Assembly: GCF_003234655.2 (NCBI RefSeq)
Contig: NZ_CP126271.1
Coordinates: 2,604,001 to 2,668,000, forward strand
DNA length: 64,000 bases
Direction of reading: 5' to 3'
Origin: Curtobacterium sp. MCLR17_007
GTDB taxonomy: Bacteria > Actinomycetota > Actinomycetes > Actinomycetales > Microbacteriaceae
This document shows, piece after piece, positions 8,242 through 17,185 of this stretch. The position numbers and the translations under genes were made by a program. Under the pieces are notes generated by a model. The model made no database searches. It was not told where the DNA came from and worked only from the letters and a program-made list of their open reading frames with translations. Each line of letters opens with the position of its first letter. Positions within the stretch are counted from its first letter, which is position 1.

Positions 8242-8289
8242 CCGCGCGCCGGATTCGCGTCCGTCACCGGTCGGGGTGAGAATCGTCCG

Positions 8290-8958
8290 GTGACGATCGT
8301 GCAGCCCACCCTGTGGGACAGTCTGGAGGCCCTGTCCGGCTCCGACGCGCCCGTCACCACGGTCCGCGACAGCTTCACGGCCCTGCGCGGCCACACCGAG
8401 CGGATCGTCGCGCACTCGTCAGACCGCGTCGCGTGGCTCCGCGCCCGTGCGGCGGGCATCACCGCGACCGACGTGGCGCGGTTGGCGTCGCACCACGCGA
8501 TCGAGGCCGTCGTCACCGACAAGCGGTACGGGTCCCGCTTCTCCGGCAACGTCTACACCGAGCACGGCCGCGACCGCGAACCGGTCATCGCCGCGTGGGT
8601 CGCCGCGACCCACGGCATCGAGCCCTCGGCGCACCTGTTCCACGCGGCCGCCAACCGTGCGCACCTTGCCACGCCGGACGGTGTCGGACAGGACCGCGAC
8701 GGGCGCCTGCTGCTCGCCGAGATCAAGACCACCTCCCACGGCTGGAAGCGCGTCCCGCGGCACTACCTGCGGCAGGTCTGGTGGCAGCAGTACGTGCTCG
8801 GTGCCGAGCGCACGCTGTTCGTCTGGGAGAAGCACGACGACTTCGTGCCGATCGCCGACGAACCCGAGTGCACCTGGATCGACCGCGACGACGACCAGAT
8901 CCGCGGGCTGGTGTCGCTCGCCGACATGGTGCTCGACCGGCTCCGCTCCGCTCGCTAG
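8290..8958 (+). CDS. YqaJ-like nuclease family protein
   Basis: This 222-residue protein has features of the YqaJ/lambda-exonuclease (PD-(D/E)XK) fold. These are the substrate-side motif 'AAGITATDVARLAS', the 'NVYTEHGRDREP' turn and the catalytic-type 'D...LLAEIKTT' arrangement (acidic residue, then ExK). YqaJ proteins act in phage recombination, but chromosomal, non-phage copies like this one are common in actinobacteria and their role is unclear. No phage genes or recombinase partner (RecT) are nearby. It starts at GTG 8290, about 50 bp after the ROK gene, and ends convergently with the next gene. Confidence 0.75.
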   Translation: MTIVQPTLWDSLEALSGSDAPVTTVRDSFTALRGHTERIVAHSSDRVAWLRARAAGITATDVARLASHHAIEAVVTDKRYGSRFSGNVYTEHGRDREPVIAAWVAATHGIEPSAHLFHAAANRAHLATPDGVGQDRDGRLLLAEIKTTSHGWKRVPRHYLRQVWWQQYVLGAERTLFVWEKHDDFVPIADEPECTWIDRDDDQIRGLVSLADMVLDRLRSAR

Positions 8959-8990
8959 CCGTGCCGCTGGGTCGCCGCGCCGCCGCGTCG

Positions 8991-9605
8991 CTAGACCTTG
9001 ACCAGCCGGAGTCGACTCATGCCGACCACCAGGATGCCCATCAGCGCGATGAACACCGCCACGCCCAGGCAGTACAGGGCCACGACGCCGTAGCCCTGCG
9101 CCGGGTCGAGGAACGGGTACGGTACCCACCCGTCGGTGGCCCCGCGGACGAGGATCACGACGAGCCACACCGCGGGGTAGACCAAGAACCACCACACGTG
9201 CCGGAGCAGCAGCTTGGCGCGGTCGGAGAACAGCAGCCAGTCGAGGACCGCGTACACCGGGATGATCTTGTGCAGCACGTCGTTCGACCACTGCACCGTG
9301 AACGACTGGTCGAGGGTCGCGTTGACCAGGAGCGTGTTGTAGACGATCCCCGTCGTGGCGATGTAGACCGTGGCCGCACCGCGGAACACCGAGAGACCGA
9401 CCTGCCCGCGCTTCCGTCGGGCCGCAGCGATCAGCGTCAGGGCGAACGCCAGTGCGACGAACACGTTCGACTGGATCGTGAAGTACCCGAAGAAGTTGAA
9501 GAAGTTGTAGACCGGGCTCTCGACGCTCCGCAGGAACTGCGCGACGATCGCCGCCACGATCGCGATGACGGCGATGAGCCGCAGGGCGTTGACGAGGGTG
9601 CGCAC
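8991..9605 (-). CDS. Pr6Pr family integral membrane protein
   Basis: This 204-residue protein is almost wholly hydrophobic, with about six predicted membrane helices. It contains the family-typical stretch 'FNFFGYFTIQSNVF' and later 'DVLHKIIPVYAVLDW'. Pr6Pr proteins resemble the AIG1/FAR-17a membrane fold and have no firm function in bacteria. The start is GTG at 9605. It is on the same strand as the ribosomal protein genes upstream but is separated from rplA by a strong terminator hairpin, so it probably has its own promoter. Confidence 0.75.
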   Translation of the reverse strand: MRTLVNALRLIAVIAIVAAIVAQFLRSVESPVYNFFNFFGYFTIQSNVFVALAFALTLIAAARRKRGQVGLSVFRGAATVYIATTGIVYNTLLVNATLDQSFTVQWSNDVLHKIIPVYAVLDWLLFSDRAKLLLRHVWWFLVYPAVWLVVILVRGATDGWVPYPFLDPAQGYGVVALYCLGVAVFIALMGILVVGMSRLRLVKV

Positions 9606-9630
9606 CGATCCAACCTAGCGGCCGCGACGC

Positions 9631-9668
9631 CGAACGGCCCCGCTCCGGTGTGGGAGCGAGGCCGTTCG
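9631..9668 (-). terminator. Terminator hairpin after rplA
   Basis: The 16-bp arms (9631-9646 and 9653-9668) have one non-Watson–Crick position and a 6-nt loop, 13 bp beyond the rplA stop. The GC-rich stem with no long U-tract is usual for this group. Confidence 0.8.
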
Positions 9669-9681
9669 TGTCGTCAGTCGA

Positions 9682-10371
9682 TCAGATGCTGTTGACGTCC
9701 AGCGGGATGCCGGGCCCGAAGGTCGTCGAGACGGCGCCCTTCATGACGTAGCGGCCCTTCGAGGCGCTCGGCTTGAGGCGGTTGATCTCCTCGAGCGCGG
9801 TCGAGATGTTCTCGTCGAGCTGCTCCGGGGTGAACGAGGCCTTGCCGACGACGAAGTGCACGTTGGCGTGCTTGTCGACGCGGAACTCGATCTTGCCGCC
9901 CTTGATGTCGTTGACGGCCTGCGCGACGTTCGGGGTCACGGTGCCGGTCTTCGGGTTCGGCATGAGGCCACGCGGGCCGAGCACCTTGCCCAGACGACCG
10001 ACCTTGCCCATGAGCTCGGGGGTCGAGACGGCGGAGTCGAACGAGGTGTACCCCTCGGCGACCTTCGCGATGAGCTCGTCGCCACCGACCTCGTCAGCGC
10101 CGGCTGCGATCGCGGCCTCGGCCGCAGCGCCCGTCGCGAAGACGATGACGCGGGCGGTCTTGCCGGTGCCGTGCGGCAGGATGACGGTGCCACGGACCAT
10201 CTGGTCCGCCTTGCGGGGGTCGACGCCGAGCTTCAGCGCGACCTCGACCGTGGAGTCGGTCTTCGCAGAGCCGGTCTCCTTGGCCAGGGCGACGGCCTCG
10301 GTCGGGGTGTAGAACTTGTCGGCCTCGATCTTCGCGGCCGCGGCCTGGTAGGCCTTGGACTTCTTCGCCAT
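9682..10371 (-). CDS. rplA: 50S ribosomal protein L1
   Basis: This 229-residue uL1 forms the mobile L1 stalk of the large subunit and represses its own operon in many bacteria. The sequence carries the family signature '[24 protein letters not shown]' and the N-terminus [14 protein letters not shown] 10371 is the start, with AAGGAG upstream. It is co-transcribed with rplK, 86 bp upstream, in the conserved secE–nusG–rplK–rplA order. Confidence 0.98.
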   Translation of the reverse strand: MAKKSKAYQAAAAKIEADKFYTPTEAVALAKETGSAKTDSTVEVALKLGVDPRKADQMVRGTVILPHGTGKTARVIVFATGAAAEAAIAAGADEVGGDELIAKVAEGYTSFDSAVSTPELMGKVGRLGKVLGPRGLMPNPKTGTVTPNVAQAVNDIKGGKIEFRVDKHANVHFVVGKASFTPEQLDENISTALEEINRLKPSASKGRYVMKGAVSTTFGPGIPLDVNSI

Positions 10372-10457
10372 GGTGGTCTCCTTGCGAGATACGTGGTTGG
10401 CGAGCCGGCGAGGCTCTCCCACGGAAGGGTGTTGGGGTGTGGACCTGAGGGAGAGGC

Positions 10458-10889
10458 TTACGCCTCGACCGTGATGCCCATCGAACGAGCAGTACCGGCG
10501 ATGATCTTCGCGGCCTGGTCGATGTCGTTGGCGTTCAGGTCGGCCTGCTTGGTCTCGGCGATCTGACGGACCTGGTCCATCGAGATCTTCGCGACCTTGA
10601 CCGTGTGCGGGGTCGCGGACCCCTTCTGCACACCCGCAGCCTTCTTGATGAGCTCGGCGGCCGGCGGGGTCTTGAGGACGAACGTGAACGAACGGTCCTC
10701 GTAGACGGTGATCTCGACCGGGACGACGTTGCCGCGCTGCGACTCGGTCGCGGCGTTGTACGCCTTGCAGAACTCCATGATGTTCACGCCGTGCTGACCG
10801 AGCGCCGGACCGATCGGCGGGGCCGGGTTGGCGGCTCCCGCGTTGATCTGCAGCTTGATCAGGCCCGTGACCTTCTTCTTCGGTGCCAT
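10458..10889 (-). CDS. rplK: 50S ribosomal protein L11
   Basis: This 143-residue uL11 binds the GTPase-associated centre of 23S rRNA and is the target region of thiopeptides. Conserved blocks are visible: '[20 protein letters not shown]' near the N-terminus and 'SMGITVEA' at the C-terminus. The length is typical. A strong AGGAGGAAAG ribosome-binding site precedes ATG 10889. It is followed by rplA in one transcription unit. Confidence 0.98.
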   Translation of the reverse strand: MAPKKKVTGLIKLQINAGAANPAPPIGPALGQHGVNIMEFCKAYNAATESQRGNVVPVEITVYEDRSFTFVLKTPPAAELIKKAAGVQKGSATPHTVKVAKISMDQVRQIAETKQADLNANDIDQAAKIIAGTARSMGITVEA

Positions 10890-10970
10890 GTTCGCTTTCC
10901 TCCTGGGATCGAACGCACGGGATTCCGTGCACTCTCCCGCGTGGCCGGCGGTTCCGGCTCGCGGTGACGA

Positions 10971-10997
10971 GCCTGCGACGCACGAGGCGTCGCAGGC
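10971..10997 (-). terminator. Hairpin between nusG and rplK
   Basis: The perfect 11-bp arms GCCTGCGACGC (10971-10981) and GCGTCGCAGGC (10987-10997) have a 5-nt loop. It lies 36 bp after nusG and 82 bp before rplK. It could end the secE–nusG transcript or form part of the L11–L1 mRNA leader. Confidence 0.6.
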
Positions 10998-11032
10998 CCA
11001 AACTCGATGAGTCTACCTGATGCCTGTCGGCG

Positions 11033-12160
11033 TCAGAGCTTGGTGACCTGGTCGAAGCTGAGCTCGACCGGGGTCTCGCGCTCGAACAGCGAGACGAGGA
11101 CCGTGAGCTTGCCGCTCTCCGGCTTGATCTCGGAGATCGACCCCGGCAGACCCGCGAACGAGCCCTCCTTGATGGTGATCGTCTCGCCGACCTCGAAGTC
11201 GACCTCGGCGGCCGGCTGGGCCTGCGTGAGGCCGGAGCCCTTGCCGCCCTTGCTCGGTGCGGTCTCGGCGACCTGCACCAGGGACTTCAGCATGCCGAAC
11301 GCCTCGTCGAAGCGGAGCGGCGTCGGGTTGTGCGCGTTGCCGACGAAGCCGGTGACGCCCGGGGTGTGCCGGACGACGGACCAGGAGTCCTCGTTGAGGT
11401 CGAGGCGCACGAGCACGTACCCGGGGATCCGGACGCGCGTGACGAGCTTGCGCTGGCCGTTCTTGATCTCGACGACGTCCTCCATCGGGACCTCGACCTG
11501 GTAGATGTAGTCCTCCATCGACATCGACACCATGCGGTTCTCGATGTTCGACTTCACGCGGCGCTCGAAGCCCGCGTAGGAGTGGATGACGTACCACTTG
11601 CCCGGCTTCATCCGCAGCTCGGCCTTGAAGGCCTCGTACGGGTCGACCTCTGTCGGCTCGTCGTCCTCGAGTGCGTCGGCGTCGGGGTCGGCCTCGATCG
11701 AGACCTCGGTGCCCGGAGCCAGGTCGACCTCGGACTCGGGGGCGATCGCGCCGGGGGTGTCGGTGGACTCCTCGGCGGCGATGGTCGCGTTCGCCTCGTC
11801 GGGGGTCTCGGTCTCGAGCTCGGCCTCTTCTTCGTCCTCGACGGCCTCCACGGCAGCCTCGGCCTCGTCGGCGGAGTCGATCTCGAGCGCGTCGTCGACG
11901 ACCGCGTCGGCCTCGGCGTCACGGGACTCGGCGAGGGCGGTGAGCGTCTCGTCGATGCCGTCCACGTCACCGTCGTCCGGCTCGGCGCTCAGCCCGAGGG
12001 ACTCGTCGTCCTCGTCCTCGACCGCGATCGCACGCTCTTCGGCGGACTCGGCCGAACGGAGCTCGCCCGTCTCGACGTCGCCTTCCTGGTTCTCTTCCAC
12101 CTCGGAGGACTGCTCTGCAGCGGTCGCGAGGTCGATGTCGTCGCGGGAGTAGTCAGACAC
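11033..12160 (-). CDS. nusG: Transcription termination/antitermination protein NusG with long acidic N-terminal arm
   Basis: This 375-residue protein is about twice the size of E. coli NusG. Residues 1 to about 185 form a highly acidic, low-complexity arm rich in Asp, Glu and Ala. The NGN domain begins at about 188 ([19 protein letters not shown]), and the C-terminal KOW domain shows '[20 protein letters not shown]'. It binds RNA polymerase and the coupled ribosome. Acidic arms are common in actinobacterial NusG, but this one is long. The GTG at 12160 (VSDYSRDD) is preferred to the ATG at 12214 because NusG homologues begin with this motif. secE lies upstream. Confidence 0.95.
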   Translation of the reverse strand: MSDYSRDDIDLATAAEQSSEVEENQEGDVETGELRSAESAEERAIAVEDEDDESLGLSAEPDDGDVDGIDETLTALAESRDAEADAVVDDALEIDSADEAEAAVEAVEDEEEAELETETPDEANATIAAEESTDTPGAIAPESEVDLAPGTEVSIEADPDADALEDDEPTEVDPYEAFKAELRMKPGKWYVIHSYAGFERRVKSNIENRMVSMSMEDYIYQVEVPMEDVVEIKNGQRKLVTRVRIPGYVLVRLDLNEDSWSVVRHTPGVTGFVGNAHNPTPLRFDEAFGMLKSLVQVAETAPSKGGKGSGLTQAQPAAEVDFEVGETITIKEGSFAGLPGSISEIKPESGKLTVLVSLFERETPVELSFDQVTKL

Positions 12161-12309
12161 TGTCGGTTCTTTCCGTTCGGTGGTGCGGGTCGGGTCGGCG
12201 TTCGCCCTGGTCACTGTTCGCGCTGGTCACTGGTCACGCTGCTCGGCGTCGCCGCCGGCGTGGGTCGGGATCGGCCGATGGAGACGAGCCCCGACGGGTG
12301 CGACACCGA

Positions 12310-12573
12310 TCAGGCGGTCGGACCGTTGCCGAAGACGTAACCGACGCCGAGCCCGAACACGAAGTCGAGGATCGACACGAGGACCATCATCACGACGACG
12401 AACACCAGGACGACGCCGGTGTAGCTGAAGAGTTCCTTGCGCGTCGGCGTGACGACCTTGCGCAGTTCGCCGATGACCTGGCGGATGAACAGCGCGATGG
12501 CCGCGAACGGGCCCCGGCGCGCGGCACGGTCCTGCTTCGCCTTGGCGACGACGTCGTCCGTCGTCGTCTCCAT
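12310..12573 (-). CDS. secE: Preprotein translocase subunit SecE
   Basis: This 87-residue single-span SecE clamps the SecY channel. The cytosolic helix 'RQVIGELRKVVTPTRKEL' and the following membrane segment (YTGVVLVFVVVMMVLVSIL) are diagnostic. It lies between tRNA-Trp and nusG as in most bacteria. ATG 12573 is chosen. A TTG at 12588 with AAGG upstream is a possible alternative that adds five residues. Confidence 0.95.
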   Translation of the reverse strand: METTTDDVVAKAKQDRAARRGPFAAIALFIRQVIGELRKVVTPTRKELFSYTGVVLVFVVVMMVLVSILDFVFGLGVGYVFGNGPTA

Positions 12574-12609
12574 GTCGTTGCTCGCCAACTTCGTCACCTT
12601 CCAGATGTG

Positions 12610-12682
12610 CAGGGCGGACAGGACTCGAACCTGCAACCTGCGGTTTTGGAGACCGCTGCTCTACCAATTGAGCCACCGCCCT
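12610..12682 (-). tRNA. tRNA-Trp (CCA anticodon)
   Basis: A full cloverleaf reads on the minus strand from AGGGCGG to the matching acceptor arm, with T-loop GTTCGAGTCC and anticodon loop CTCCAAA. The anticodon is CCA and the discriminator base is G, as expected for Trp. CCA is not encoded. It lies directly upstream of secE. Confidence 0.97.
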
Positions 12683-12821
12683 TCGGGAGACGATGCCGTC
12701 TTCCGGGTGGTACGCGTCCGTCATCAACGGGTCGCGACCGCCGCAGACGAGTGTACGGGAGTGCGTCACGCGGTGTCCACTTGAGGGGTCTCGCGGCGTG
12801 CCGCGCCGATAGGCTGGGCGG

Positions 12822-14054
12822 GTGAGCACCGCAGCCGAAGGCCCCGAGTCCACCACCACCCAGCGACCCCGGATCGCGTCGCGCATCGCCGCGATCGCCG
12901 AGTCCGCGACGCTCAAGGTCGATGCCAAGGCGAAGGCGCTCAAGGCGGCCGGACGACCCGTGATCTCCTTCGCGGCCGGCGAACCGGACTTCGCCACGCC
13001 CGCGCACGTCGTCGACGCCGCGGTCGCTGCGGCGCAGGACCCGAAGAACCACCGGTACACGCCCGCCACGGGCCTGCCGGAGCTCAAGCAGGCCGTGGCC
13101 GACAAGACGGCGCGTGCATCCGGCATCACCGTCGAGCCGTCGCAGGTCATCATCACGAACGGCGGCAAGCAGGCCGTCTACCAGGCCTTCCAGACGATCG
13201 TCGACGCCGGCGACCAGGTGTTGTTGCCCGCGCCGTACTGGACCACCTACCCCGAGGCGATCCGGCTTGCCGGGGGCGAGCCCGTCGAGGTCTTCGCCGG
13301 CAGCGACCAGGACTACCTGGTCACGGTCGAGCAGCTGGAGGCAGCGCGCACACCCACGACCAAGGCGCTGCTGTTCTGCTCCCCCTCGAACCCGACCGGC
13401 GCCGTCTACTCCGCCGAGCAGACCCGCGCCATCGGCGAGTGGGCGCTCGAGCACGGCATCTGGGTGATCAGCGACGAGATCTACCAGGACCTGGTCTACG
13501 ACGGCACCACCTTCACCGGGATCCTCCAGGCGGTCCCCGAGCTCGCCGACACGACGATCCTGGTGAACGGCGTCGCGAAGACCTACGCGATGACGGGGTG
13601 GCGCGTCGGGTGGTTCATCGGCCCGGCCGACGCCGTCAAGGCCGCGTCGAACCTGCAGTCGCACCTGTCGAGCAACGTGTCGAACGTGTCCCAGCGCGCG
13701 GCGATCGCCGCGCTCACCGGGCCGCAGGAACCGGTCGTCGCCATGCGCGAGGCCTTCGACCGCCGTCGCCGGGCCATCGTCGCGGGACTCAACGCGATCC
13801 CGGGCTTCGTCACGCCGACGCCCGAGGGGGCCTTCTACGTCTACCCCGACGTCACGGCGCTGCTCGGTCGCGAGTGGGCCGGCTCGACGCCGACGACCAC
13901 GCTCGAGCTGGCCGACCTGATCCTCGAGCACGCCGAGGTCGCGGTCGTCCCCGGCGAGGCCTTCGGCCCCTCCGGCTACCTGCGCCTGTCCTACGCGCTC
14001 GGCGACGACGACATCGCCGAGGGCGTCGCCCGGTTGGCGACGTTCTTCAGCTGA
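12822..14054 (+). CDS. PLP-dependent aminotransferase, aspartate/aromatic class I
   Basis: This 410-residue fold-type I aminotransferase probably has aspartate or aromatic amino acids as amino donors. Visible are '[13 protein letters not shown]', the '[10 protein letters not shown]' segment, the cofactor region '[13 protein letters not shown]' and the PLP lysine in [14 protein letters not shown]. The C-terminal substrate Arg lies in GYLRLSYAL. It is divergent from tRNA-Trp/secE and convergent with murB. The GTG start at 12822 fits the N-termini of close families. Exact substrate is inferred only at class level. Confidence 0.93.
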   Translation: MSTAAEGPESTTTQRPRIASRIAAIAESATLKVDAKAKALKAAGRPVISFAAGEPDFATPAHVVDAAVAAAQDPKNHRYTPATGLPELKQAVADKTARASGITVEPSQVIITNGGKQAVYQAFQTIVDAGDQVLLPAPYWTTYPEAIRLAGGEPVEVFAGSDQDYLVTVEQLEAARTPTTKALLFCSPSNPTGAVYSAEQTRAIGEWALEHGIWVISDEIYQDLVYDGTTFTGILQAVPELADTTILVNGVAKTYAMTGWRVGWFIGPADAVKAASNLQSHLSSNVSNVSQRAAIAALTGPQEPVVAMREAFDRRRRAIVAGLNAIPGFVTPTPEGAFYVYPDVTALLGREWAGSTPTTTLELADLILEHAEVAVVPGEAFGPSGYLRLSYALGDDDIAEGVARLATFFS

Positions 14055-14060
14055 GGCGCT

Positions 14061-14164
14061 CGCACCCCGCCACGCACGTCGCGCCCCGTTCCCACGGGGC
14101 GCGACGTTCTTCCGGGGGTGCGGCTCCGGCGGACCGGGGGAACGGCCGGCCGGGAGGCCCGGTA
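14061..14164. repeat. Composite intergenic palindrome, copy B
   Basis: The inner arms are 13 bp (ACGTCGCGCCCCG at 14076-14088 with 14095-14107). The outer arms are CGCACCCC at 14061-14068 and GGGGTGCG at 14115-14122. A GGGAGGCCCGG half-element follows at about 14152. It lies between the convergent aminotransferase and murB genes and is likely a bidirectional terminator. Confidence 0.75.
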
Positions 14165-14168
14165 CGGC

Positions 14169-15197
14169 TCAGGCGAGCAGGTCGCCGACGACCACGGGTT
14201 CCGGCACCAGCGCCACACCGAAGCGGTTGAGCACGCTCACCTGGACGTACCGCGCCAGCTCGGCGACCTGGGCGGCGGTCGCACCGCCGCGGTTCGTCAG
14301 CGCGAGCGTGTGCTTGGTGGAGATGCCGGCACGGGAGCCGGCAAGCGCGTAACCGCGGTGGACGCCGGCGTGCTCGATGAGCCACGCGGCGCTGAGCTTG
14401 ACGTCCTCGCCGACCGGCCAGCTCGGCGCGTCGGCGGGCAGGGACTCGGCGAACCCGGCCGAGACGATCGGGTTGGTGAAGAACGAGCCGGCGCTCCAGG
14501 TGTCCTGGTCGTCGCCGTCGAGGACCATCCCCTTCGAGGACCGCAGCGCCAGGACCGTGGAACGCACCTGGGCGGGGTCGACCCGGTCGCCCAGCGTCAC
14601 ACCGAGGGAGCCTGCCAGCTGCGCGTACCGCACGGGCACGCCGCCCTGGACGTCGGTGCCGAGCGCGAACTCGACGGTCAGGACGACCCCGCGTCGCCCG
14701 TGCTTGAGCGTCGAGGTGCGGTAGCCGAGCTCCAGCTCGGCCGCGTCGAGCCAGGCGCGCTCCCCGGTGGCCGCGTCGAGGAACTCGACCCGGGTGAGCA
14801 CGTCGGACAGCTCGACCCCGTACGCCCCGATGTTCTGCACGGGGCTCGCACCGACGGTGCCCGGGATGCCGCTGAGGGCCTCCAGTCCGGTCCAACCGCG
14901 CTCGACGGTCGACGCGACGAACGCGTCCCAGGGTTCCCCGGCGGCGACGCGGACGGTGACGCCGTCCGTGGTGGTGTCGTGTTCGACGCCCCGGGTCCGG
15001 ACCAGCACCACGGTGCCGTCGAAGCCGTCGTCGGCGACGAGCAGGTTGCTGCCGCCACCGACCACGAGCCAGTCGTCGTCGGCCCAGGCGTCGCGTGCAT
15101 GCGCGACGAGCTCGTCGGTGGTGTCCGCGGTGAGCAGGCGACCGGCGGCTCCCCCGACGCGCAGGGTCGTGAGGTCGGCGAGGAGGGTGTCGGCCAC
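14169..15197 (-). CDS. murB: UDP-N-acetylenolpyruvoylglucosamine reductase
   Basis: This 342-residue FAD enzyme reduces the enolpyruvyl group to make UDP-MurNAc for peptidoglycan. The FAD-binding motif VVGGGSNLLVADDGFDG and the active-site serine loop 'SAGSFFTNPIV' are both present, and the C-terminus has the expected 'KHTLALTNRGGATA' block. The domain layout fits type I MurB. GTG 15197 is the only sensible start close to the domain. It lies 2 bp after the stop of the dehydratase gene upstream, so it is probably translated by coupling. Confidence 0.95.
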   Translation of the reverse strand: MADTLLADLTTLRVGGAAGRLLTADTTDELVAHARDAWADDDWLVVGGGSNLLVADDGFDGTVVLVRTRGVEHDTTTDGVTVRVAAGEPWDAFVASTVERGWTGLEALSGIPGTVGASPVQNIGAYGVELSDVLTRVEFLDAATGERAWLDAAELELGYRTSTLKHGRRGVVLTVEFALGTDVQGGVPVRYAQLAGSLGVTLGDRVDPAQVRSTVLALRSSKGMVLDGDDQDTWSAGSFFTNPIVSAGFAESLPADAPSWPVGEDVKLSAAWLIEHAGVHRGYALAGSRAGISTKHTLALTNRGGATAAQVAELARYVQVSVLNRFGVALVPEPVVVGDLLA

Positions 15198-15199
15198 GA

Positions 15200-15625
15200 T
15201 CAGCGGAACACCACCGTGACCTGCGCCTTGCCGAGCACGGTCTGCCCGGCGGCGGTCACGGTGAGGTCGATGCGCTGCGGACGGCCCTGGTCGTCGACGG
15301 TGCCGACCTTGGCGACGACGCCGACGGTGGCGCCCTGCTCGGGGTCGACGACCACCGGCCGCGTGAAGCGGACACCGTAGGAGGCGATCCACCCGCGGTC
15401 GCCGAGCCACTCGGACACGGGCTGGACGGCGAGGCCCATCGTGAGCATGCCGTGCGCGAGCACACCAGGCAGCCCGACGGAGGTGGCGACGTCGTCGCGG
15501 TAGTGGATCGGGTTGAAGTCCCCGGACGCACCGGCGTAGCGCACGAGAGAGTCGCGGGTGAGGTGGACCTCACGCTCGGCGACCACCGTGCCGACCTCGG
15601 CCGTGGTGGGGGTTGCGGTGCTCAT
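15200..15625 (-). CDS. MaoC family dehydratase, HadB-like
   Basis: This 141-residue hot-dog-fold hydratase contains the catalytic hydratase-2 motif 'YAGASGDFNPIHYRDD' (Asp and His). In actinobacteria this subunit works with a HadA-type partner to dehydrate 3-hydroxyacyl-ACP in fatty acid elongation. The partner is encoded directly upstream with a 4-nt ATGA overlap. murB follows after 2 bp. The function is inferred from family and context. Confidence 0.9.
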   Translation of the reverse strand: MSTATPTTAEVGTVVAEREVHLTRDSLVRYAGASGDFNPIHYRDDVATSVGLPGVLAHGMLTMGLAVQPVSEWLGDRGWIASYGVRFTRPVVVDPEQGATVGVVAKVGTVDDQGRPQRIDLTVTAAGQTVLGKAQVTVVFR

Positions 15626-16071
15626 GCGTCGTCTCCTCGGACCACGAGGGTGGAGGTCGCCGTGACGACGTGCTCCCCCGCGGCGTCGCTCATGGTGCTC
15701 TCGGCGGTGACCATGGCGTTGCCGCCGAGCGTCTTGACGCTCGTCACCGTCAGGGTCGCGGTGAGCTCGTCACCCGCCACGATCGGCCGGTCGTAGGTGA
15801 ACTTCTGCTCACCGTGCACCACGCGCGAGAAGTCGATGCCCGCGTCGGGTTCGGCGAGGAGCTGGGCCAACGTGGCTTCCTGCACGACGACCGCGAAGGT
15901 GGCCGGTGCGACGACGTCGGTGTAGCCGGCGGCGCGGGCGGCGTCCGTCTCGTGGTGGATCGGGTTGGTCGCGAACGTCGCGCGTGCGAACTCGCGCACC
16001 TTCTCGCGACCGACCAGGTACGGCGGGGCCGGCGGGAACGTCCTGCCGACGAGCTCGGGGTTCACTGACAC
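15622..16071 (-). CDS. FAS1-like/MaoC N-terminal dehydratase, HadA-like
   Basis: This 149-residue hot-dog protein begins 'SVNPELVGRTFPPAPPYLVG', the conserved opening of the actinobacterial HadA/UPF0336 family. It lacks the full catalytic motif of its partner but has the central 'EQKFTYDRPIVAGDEL' segment. It probably forms a heterodimer with the HadB-like protein encoded next. GTG 16071 is chosen because homologues begin with this motif. A second GTG two codons later is also possible. Confidence 0.88.
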   Translation of the reverse strand: MSVNPELVGRTFPPAPPYLVGREKVREFARATFATNPIHHETDAARAAGYTDVVAPATFAVVVQEATLAQLLAEPDAGIDFSRVVHGEQKFTYDRPIVAGDELTATLTVTSVKTLGGNAMVTAESTMSDAAGEHVVTATSTLVVRGDDA

Positions 16072-16189
16072 GACGGGCAGTCTACCGACGGCAGCGGGTC
16101 GCACGGGTCCTGAGGATGGATCGCGTATGCTCGCGGGGCGCGGTGCCGGAGGGGGCGTCGACGCGCTGTCTTCACTCTGGGAGGGTGCG

Positions 16190-16588
16190 ATGGAGACCAC
16201 GATCGAGTACGCGGTGCACACGGGCGACCGCAGCGCCGCGATGGAGCTCGCCGGCGCTGCACTGCGGTCGGCCGGGCATCGCGTCGACGCCGCCCCGGGG
16301 ACGATCGTCGCCGAGTCCGGCAGTCGCGTCCTGACGATGCTGCTCGGCGCGCTCGTCCACCCGGCGCGGGAGTACCGCCGGTACGAGCTGGTCGTGTCGA
16401 CCGCAGGGAGCCGGTCGACCGCAGGGAGCCGGTCGACCCTGACGCTGCGGCACGCCGACCACGGCCCGGCGGTGGTGGGCGGGTCGATCGGCGCTGACCG
16501 GCGGCGGGAGCACTGGCGGCGGGTGTCGCGCGCGGTCGAGGGGTCGCTGCGCGCGGCCGGCTTGCTCGTCGCGCCGGGCGGTCGATAG
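16190..16588 (+). CDS. Hypothetical protein with an internal 18-bp duplication
   Basis: This 132-residue soluble protein has no recognised domain. It starts at ATG 16190 with GGGAGG 6 bp upstream. It is moderately basic and has a central hydrophobic stretch (RVLTMLLGALVHPAREY). An exact 18-bp tandem duplication (16396-16413 and 16414-16431) gives a repeated STAGSR hexapeptide, and no frameshift results. It is divergent from the dehydratase genes. Coding bias and the ribosome-binding site support a real gene, but the function is unknown. Confidence 0.65.
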   Translation: METTIEYAVHTGDRSAAMELAGAALRSAGHRVDAAPGTIVAESGSRVLTMLLGALVHPAREYRRYELVVSTAGSRSTAGSRSTLTLRHADHGPAVVGGSIGADRRREHWRRVSRAVEGSLRAAGLLVAPGGR

Positions 16589-16709
16589 GTCCGGCGTCAT
16601 GCGAATTGCGTTCGCGGAACTCAAGGCGCGCGGAACCACGTGAACGCACGGCGCGACGTGATCGCGGTTGTGAGAAATTCGGCGGCGTCGAGCGGCGGGC
16701 GGCGACCGC

Positions 16710-16826
16710 CTGGAGGCCCCGTTCCGGTCCGGCGGACGCGCGCCGGGCCTCCAGTCGGTGGGGTCGCACCCCCGCACGCCCGTCGCGCCCCCGCACCACG
16801 GGGCGCGACGTCCGCAAGGGGGCGCG
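16710..16826. repeat. Composite intergenic palindrome, copy C
   Basis: This occupies most of the 330-bp gap before tRNA-Met. CTGGAGGCCC (16710-16719) pairs with GGGCCTCCAG (16745-16754). The inner arms are CGTCGCGCCCC (16781-16791) with 16800-16810. The outer arms CGCACCCCC (16765-16773) pair with 16818-16826 with one mismatch. No gene is seen here. Confidence 0.75.
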
Positions 16827-16918
16827 AACTGCGTTCGTGCGAGATGCTCCCCGTCCGCCACGCCACCAGCGCGAGCCCCGGGAACGACGAAAGCCCGGCG
16901 CGGACGCCGGGCTTGCGG

Positions 16919-16992
16919 TAGCGAGGGCGGGACTTGAACCCGCGACCCCACGATTATGAGTCGTGTGCTCTAACCAACTGAGCTACCCCGCC
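16919..16992 (-). tRNA. tRNA-Met (CAT anticodon), elongator type
   Basis: The cloverleaf reads from GGCGGGG on the minus strand, with anticodon loop CTCATAA and T-loop GTTCAAGTCC. The first acceptor pair is G–U rather than the unpaired start of an initiator tRNA, so this is elongator-type. A lysidine-modified Ile tRNA also has CAT and cannot be fully excluded by eye. Confidence 0.9.
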
Positions 16993-17024
16993 ACAGATCC
17001 GGCGATGAGTTCTCGCCGGGTCGG

Positions 17025-17096
<72 letters not shown>

Positions 17097-17185
17097 GAGT
17101 ACCGCGAGCGGCACCACACGAGGATAGCAGAACCCGGACGGTGGTCCGGAACCGGCCACGACGCCCGGGCGTGCCGTCCGCGGGG

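Noticed and set aside
8290..8958. YqaJ-like nuclease considered as part of a prophage or defence island
   Set aside because: Neighbouring genes are chromosomal (ROK regulator, Pr6Pr, ribosomal proteins) and no phage structural, integrase or recombinase gene is present.
16919..16992. tRNA with CAT anticodon considered as initiator or as lysidine-type Ile tRNA
   Set aside because: The G–U first acceptor pair argues against an initiator, and the sequence resembles actinobacterial elongator Met more than Ile2, although this cannot be fully proven by eye.
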